Source of the DNA: Jejuia sp. UBA6058
GTDB taxonomy: Bacteria > Bacteroidota > Bacteroidia > Flavobacteriales > Flavobacteriaceae
Direction of reading: 5' to 3'
Length of the DNA: 64,000 bases
Assembly (NCBI GenBank): GCA_002428965.1
Contig: DIYI01000012.1
Location: 347,948 to 411,947, forward strand
The notes below the pieces were generated by a model that ran no database searches, had not been told where the DNA came from, and saw nothing but the letters and a program-made list of their open reading frames with translations. How positions within the stretch are numbered: position 1 is the first letter of the stretch; every line of letters starts with the position of its first letter. Of the stretch, positions 60,540-64,000 are shown one piece after another. The position numbers and the translations under genes are program-made.

Positions 60540-63296
60540 ATGACCTCTTTCCTTTTTGATGCCTTAAAAGACCTAGAACAAAATTATAGCGATATTTCTA
60601 AGCTTACGTTTATTCTTCCAAGTAAACGAGCAGGACTGTTCTTAAAACACGAAATTCAAAAAATATCTCAACGGACTATTTTTGCACCAGAAATACTAAG
60701 TATAGAAGAATTTGTAGAAGAGTTATCACAACTACAAAGTATATCAAATTCAGATTTACTCTTTGAATTTTATAGTATTTATCAAAAAATTACTCCTAAA
60801 GAAGAACAAGATACTTTCGATTCTTTTGCTAAATGGGGACAAGTACTCTTACAAGACTTTAATGAAATAGATCGCTATCTAATACCTCAGAAACAAATAT
60901 TTGATTATTTAAGCGCCATTCAAAACATAAATCATTGGTCATCAGAAAATAATCAAACAGAATTCATTAAAAAATATCTTCTATTCTGGAATAAGCTTTC
61001 TACTTATTATGACGATTTTGTTACTTCTTTGATCAATAAAAATATCGGATACCAAGGATTAATTTATAGAGAAGCGGTAGAAAATATTGAATCCTTTATC
61101 CAAAATACAAAAGATACATTTTACATTTTTATAGGTTTTAATGCGCTAAATACTGCAGAAGAAACCATAATACAAGAATTATTACAAAACGAACTAGCAC
61201 TAATATACTGGGATATTGATGAAATATTTATCAATAATCCTAAACATGACGCCGCTCTATTTACAAGGCAACACAAAAACAATTGGCCCTATTTTAAAAA
61301 ACATTCATTTAAATGGGTTACTAATAACTATTCAAAACCTAAAAATATATCAGTTGTAGGAATACCGAAAAATGTAGGTCAAGCAAAATACATAGGAGAA
61401 TTGTTGCTTCAAGTTCAAGAAGATAATACTTCACTTAAGCAGACAGCAATTGTGTTAAGCGATGAGGATTTATTGTTACCCGTTTTAAATTCAATTCCCA
61501 ATAGTGTTGGGTCGATCAATATAACTATGGGGTTCCCATTAAAATCTATGCCCTTAGCTTCTCTTTTTGAAAGGCTATTTAAGATCCATAAAGTTTCTGG
61601 AAATAGTTTTTACTATAAAGATATTGTCTCAGTGCTAACACATCAATTTATAAGACCTTTATTGATAGTAGATAAACATGATTTTGGCATCGAGATTACT
61701 CAATATATTAATAAAAACAACATAGTATATCTTAATACCAATACGCTTGTTGAAATTGCTCCGAAGACAGAATCTCTCCTCAAACTTTTATTTGCTGATT
61801 GGAAAAGCTCCATCGAAAAAGTGCTATCTAATTGTTCAGAGCTCATTTTTAAAATAAAAGCTCATTTAGATGAGGATAAAACTGGAAACAAACTGTCTTT
61901 AGAATATTTATATAGGTTTCACATTTTATTCAATGAAATTTCACGATTAAACGCAGAATATAAGCACATCGCAGATATATCTTCATTACACACCGTTTAT
62001 AAAGAGTTGTTACGTACAGAAACATTAGATTTTCAGGGAGAACCTTTAGAAGGCCTCCAAATTATGGGCATGTTAGAATCTCGTGTATTAGATTTTGAGA
62101 CTGTTATTATATCATCTGTTAATGAGGGTATTTTACCAGCAGGTAAAACCAATAATTCCTTTATTCCTTTTGATGTAAAATTAGAAAACAAACTTCCAAC
62201 CTATAAGGAAAAAGATGCTGTATACACTTATCATTTCTACAGGTTACTTCAACGAGCTAAAAATGTGTTTATACTTTATAACACAGAGGCAGATGCTCTT
62301 CTTGGTGGAGAAAAAAGTAGATTTATTGCACAGTTACAGTTAGAAAATATTCACAGTATTAATCATCAAATAATTGCTCCAAAAGTTCCTAAAATTGAAA
62401 AAAAGATAAATATTGTAGAGAAAACAAACACATTAGTACAAGATATTTTTACAGTTGCAAAAAAAGGGTTTTCTCCATCATCTTTAACTAATTATATAAG
62501 AAACCCCATCGACTTTTATTATCAAAAAATTCTGAAAATAAAGGAATTTGAAGATGTTGAGGAAACTGTAGCCGTAAACACATTAGGAACGGTAGTACAC
62601 AATACCTTAGAGGATCTCTACAAACCTTTTATAAACACATTTATAACTACTGAAATTATAAAAGGTTTGATTAAAAAAGTTGAAGGCCGTGTTACGCATC
62701 ACTTTAAAATGGAATATAAAGATGGTGATATTTCAAAGGGAAAAAACCTTATTGTTTATGAAATTGCCAAACGATACGTCCTTAATTTTCTTGATAAGGA
62801 AATTGCTGATTTAAATGGGGGAAATACCATAAAAATACTTCAGATAGAAACTACTAGCACTATTGAAATTGAAATTCCAACTCTTGAATTTCCAATAAAG
62901 CTAACTGGAAAAGTAGATAGAGTAGATGCATATAATGGCGTTACTAGAATAATAGATTATAAAACAGGGAACGTTCAGCAGACACAAGTTGAAATTGTTG
63001 ATTGGGAGGATATCACAACCGATTATAAAAAATATAGCAAGAGTTTTCAAGTACTTATGTATGCGTACCTTATCTATCACTCTAAACAGATTAACTTACC
63101 TATTGAAGCTGGAATCATTTCGTTTAAAAACTTAAGTTCAGGGTTTTTAAAATTTGGACAAAAAGTAAGTGAGAGAGGTAGAAAAAAAGACACCTTAATA
63201 ACACAAGAAACTCTAGAAAGGTTTGAATTTGAATTGAAACAACTTATTTCAGAGATTTGTAATCCCGAAATCCCCTTTATTGAAAAAGAAGTTTAG
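60540..63296 (+). CDS. AddB-like PD-(D/E)XK nuclease subunit
   Basis: 918 residues. N-terminal inactive-helicase-like region (LTFILPSKRAGLFLKHEIQ, ILSIEEFVEEL), TETLDFQGEPLEGLQIMGMLESRVLDFETVIISSVNEG in the middle, and a C-terminal RecB-type nuclease with SPSSLTNYIRNPIDFYYQKIL and VTRIIDYKTGNVQQTQVE. This is the AddB layout in Bacteroidota. It is expected to form a complex with the AddA-like protein at 55760 for double-strand end processing. No N-terminal Walker A is present, as usual for AddB. Followed after one base by an alpha/beta hydrolase gene. Confidence 0.9.
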   Translation: MTSFLFDALKDLEQNYSDISKLTFILPSKRAGLFLKHEIQKISQRTIFAPEILSIEEFVEELSQLQSISNSDLLFEFYSIYQKITPKEEQDTFDSFAKWGQVLLQDFNEIDRYLIPQKQIFDYLSAIQNINHWSSENNQTEFIKKYLLFWNKLSTYYDDFVTSLINKNIGYQGLIYREAVENIESFIQNTKDTFYIFIGFNALNTAEETIIQELLQNELALIYWDIDEIFINNPKHDAALFTRQHKNNWPYFKKHSFKWVTNNYSKPKNISVVGIPKNVGQAKYIGELLLQVQEDNTSLKQTAIVLSDEDLLLPVLNSIPNSVGSINITMGFPLKSMPLASLFERLFKIHKVSGNSFYYKDIVSVLTHQFIRPLLIVDKHDFGIEITQYINKNNIVYLNTNTLVEIAPKTESLLKLLFADWKSSIEKVLSNCSELIFKIKAHLDEDKTGNKLSLEYLYRFHILFNEISRLNAEYKHIADISSLHTVYKELLRTETLDFQGEPLEGLQIMGMLESRVLDFETVIISSVNEGILPAGKTNNSFIPFDVKLENKLPTYKEKDAVYTYHFYRLLQRAKNVFILYNTEADALLGGEKSRFIAQLQLENIHSINHQIIAPKVPKIEKKINIVEKTNTLVQDIFTVAKKGFSPSSLTNYIRNPIDFYYQKILKIKEFEDVEETVAVNTLGTVVHNTLEDLYKPFINTFITTEIIKGLIKKVEGRVTHHFKMEYKDGDISKGKNLIVYEIAKRYVLNFLDKEIADLNGGNTIKILQIETTSTIEIEIPTLEFPIKLTGKVDRVDAYNGVTRIIDYKTGNVQQTQVEIVDWEDITTDYKKYSKSFQVLMYAYLIYHSKQINLPIEAGIISFKNLSSGFLKFGQKVSERGRKKDTLITQETLERFEFELKQLISEICNPEIPFIEKEV

Positions 63297-63297
63297 T

Positions 63298-64000
63298 ATG
63301 ACAATTAAAAAGAACATTGTACTTGAAGGACAGTATAACAAACCTATCTTAACAGATGTATTTTACAATGAAAATACTAAACCAAAACCTATTGTAGTTT
63401 TTTGCCATGGATACAAAGGTTTTAAAGATTGGGGTCCCTGGGATTTAATGGCTGAGGCTTTTGCTACTCAAGGCTATTTTTTTGTAAAATTCAATTTTTC
63501 ACATAATGGTGGAACAGTTGAGCAACCAATTGATTTTCCAGATTTGGAAGCTTTTGGAAATAATAATTACACCAAAGAGCTTGATGATTTGCAAACTGTA
63601 GTTGATTGGATTTCTGAAAATAAATCATATTCAGAAGACGCAGATAATGGTAATATTACTTTAATTGGCCATAGCCGAGGAGGTGGTATTGTAACTATTA
63701 AAGCCGAGGAAGATGAGAGAATTACAAAAGTCATCTCATTAGCGGGTGTTTGCGATTATGGAAAAAGAACAGCTACAGTAGGGGATTTAGAACAGTGGCA
63801 AGAAGATGGTGTAAAGTATGTTGTAAACGGCCGTACAAAACAAAATATGCCTCATTATTATCAATTTTATGAAGATTTCATTCAAAATGAAAAACGCTTA
63901 ACGATAAAACGGGCAGTTTCTAATCTTAAAATTCCGTATTTGATTATTCATGGTGATAATGACACCAGTGTTTCAATAGATGAAGCATATAATCTTCATA
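63298..64000 (+). CDS. Alpha/beta hydrolase, N-terminal part (cut by window edge)
   Basis: 234 codons are present from ATG 63298, one base after the AddB-like gene stop. VVFCHGYKGFKDWGPWD gives the oxyanion-hole HG motif, LIGHSRGGGIV the nucleophile elbow with its Ser, and IIHGDNDTSVSIDEA the acidic residue. The final His lies beyond the window. A hydrolase or esterase of unknown substrate, probably cytosolic as no signal peptide is seen. Operon-like spacing to the nuclease gene, though the functions look unrelated. Confidence 0.88.
   Translation, partial: MTIKKNIVLEGQYNKPILTDVFYNENTKPKPIVVFCHGYKGFKDWGPWDLMAEAFATQGYFFVKFNFSHNGGTVEQPIDFPDLEAFGNNNYTKELDDLQTVVDWISENKSYSEDADNGNITLIGHSRGGGIVTIKAEEDERITKVISLAGVCDYGKRTATVGDLEQWQEDGVKYVVNGRTKQNMPHYYQFYEDFIQNEKRLTIKRAVSNLKIPYLIIHGDNDTSVSIDEAYNLH

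Overview
The window looks like a chromosome segment of a marine member of the Flavobacteriaceae (Bacteroidota). Several things point there. The DNA is AT-rich. There are two proteins ending in the gliding-associated type B sorting domain of the type IX secretion system (T9SS). The flavobacterial block acpP-fabF-rnc-IPExxxVDY gene-pyk is present, as are a DUF1501/DUF1800 pair and Bacteroidota-type promoters with a TAnnTTTG -7 box. No rRNA, tRNA, CRISPR array, phage or transposase gene was recognised. The genus assignment is inference.

Layout. 1-6876: the end of an AraC-type regulator, a small secreted protein, then a minus-strand block with a sulfatase, a radical SAM protein and a tight histidine kinase / small secreted protein / enoyl-CoA hydratase operon. 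7045-8389: one secreted protein of unknown function inside a cassette-like segment bounded by an 11-bp inverted repeat. 8540-14078: the DUF1501/DUF1800 pair, an ALDH7-family aldehyde dehydrogenase and an isoaspartyl peptidase/asparaginase lipoprotein. 14169-14600: a frameshifted DUF559 endonuclease-like gene between inverted copies of a CCCCTCC palindrome. 14707-23862: the most striking feature, an apparently polycistronic run of twelve DUF6090-like genes. Each has nearly the same N-terminal transmembrane module and a different ectodomain, and most neighbours overlap or almost touch.

23859-41019 is an envelope region: a CAP-domain lipoprotein, a giant alpha-2-macroglobulin lipoprotein, an SH3b protein, penicillin-binding protein 1C and two T9SS-exported lectin-domain adhesins. 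41117-45613 holds an EEP phosphatase/nuclease, YciI and CYTH operon, dinB, a Tat-exported SDR protein and a short membrane protein. 45830-50116 is the conserved pyk to acpP block on the minus strand. 50305-54533 has purN, a viroplasmin-RNase H fusion, a PfkB sugar kinase and a long PurF-like protein. 54637-54958 holds two near-identical candidate small RNA units, each with its own promoter box and terminator. 55027-64000 has superoxide dismutase, an AddA-like and an AddB-like gene separated by an OmpA-family porin-like gene, and the start of an alpha/beta hydrolase.

Non-coding structure: a 91-110 bp dispersed element occurs three times (8441, 30340, 45709), always at gene 3' ends. Two REP-like hairpins and several strong terminators are also present. 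Protein families were recognised from motifs by eye; no database search was run.
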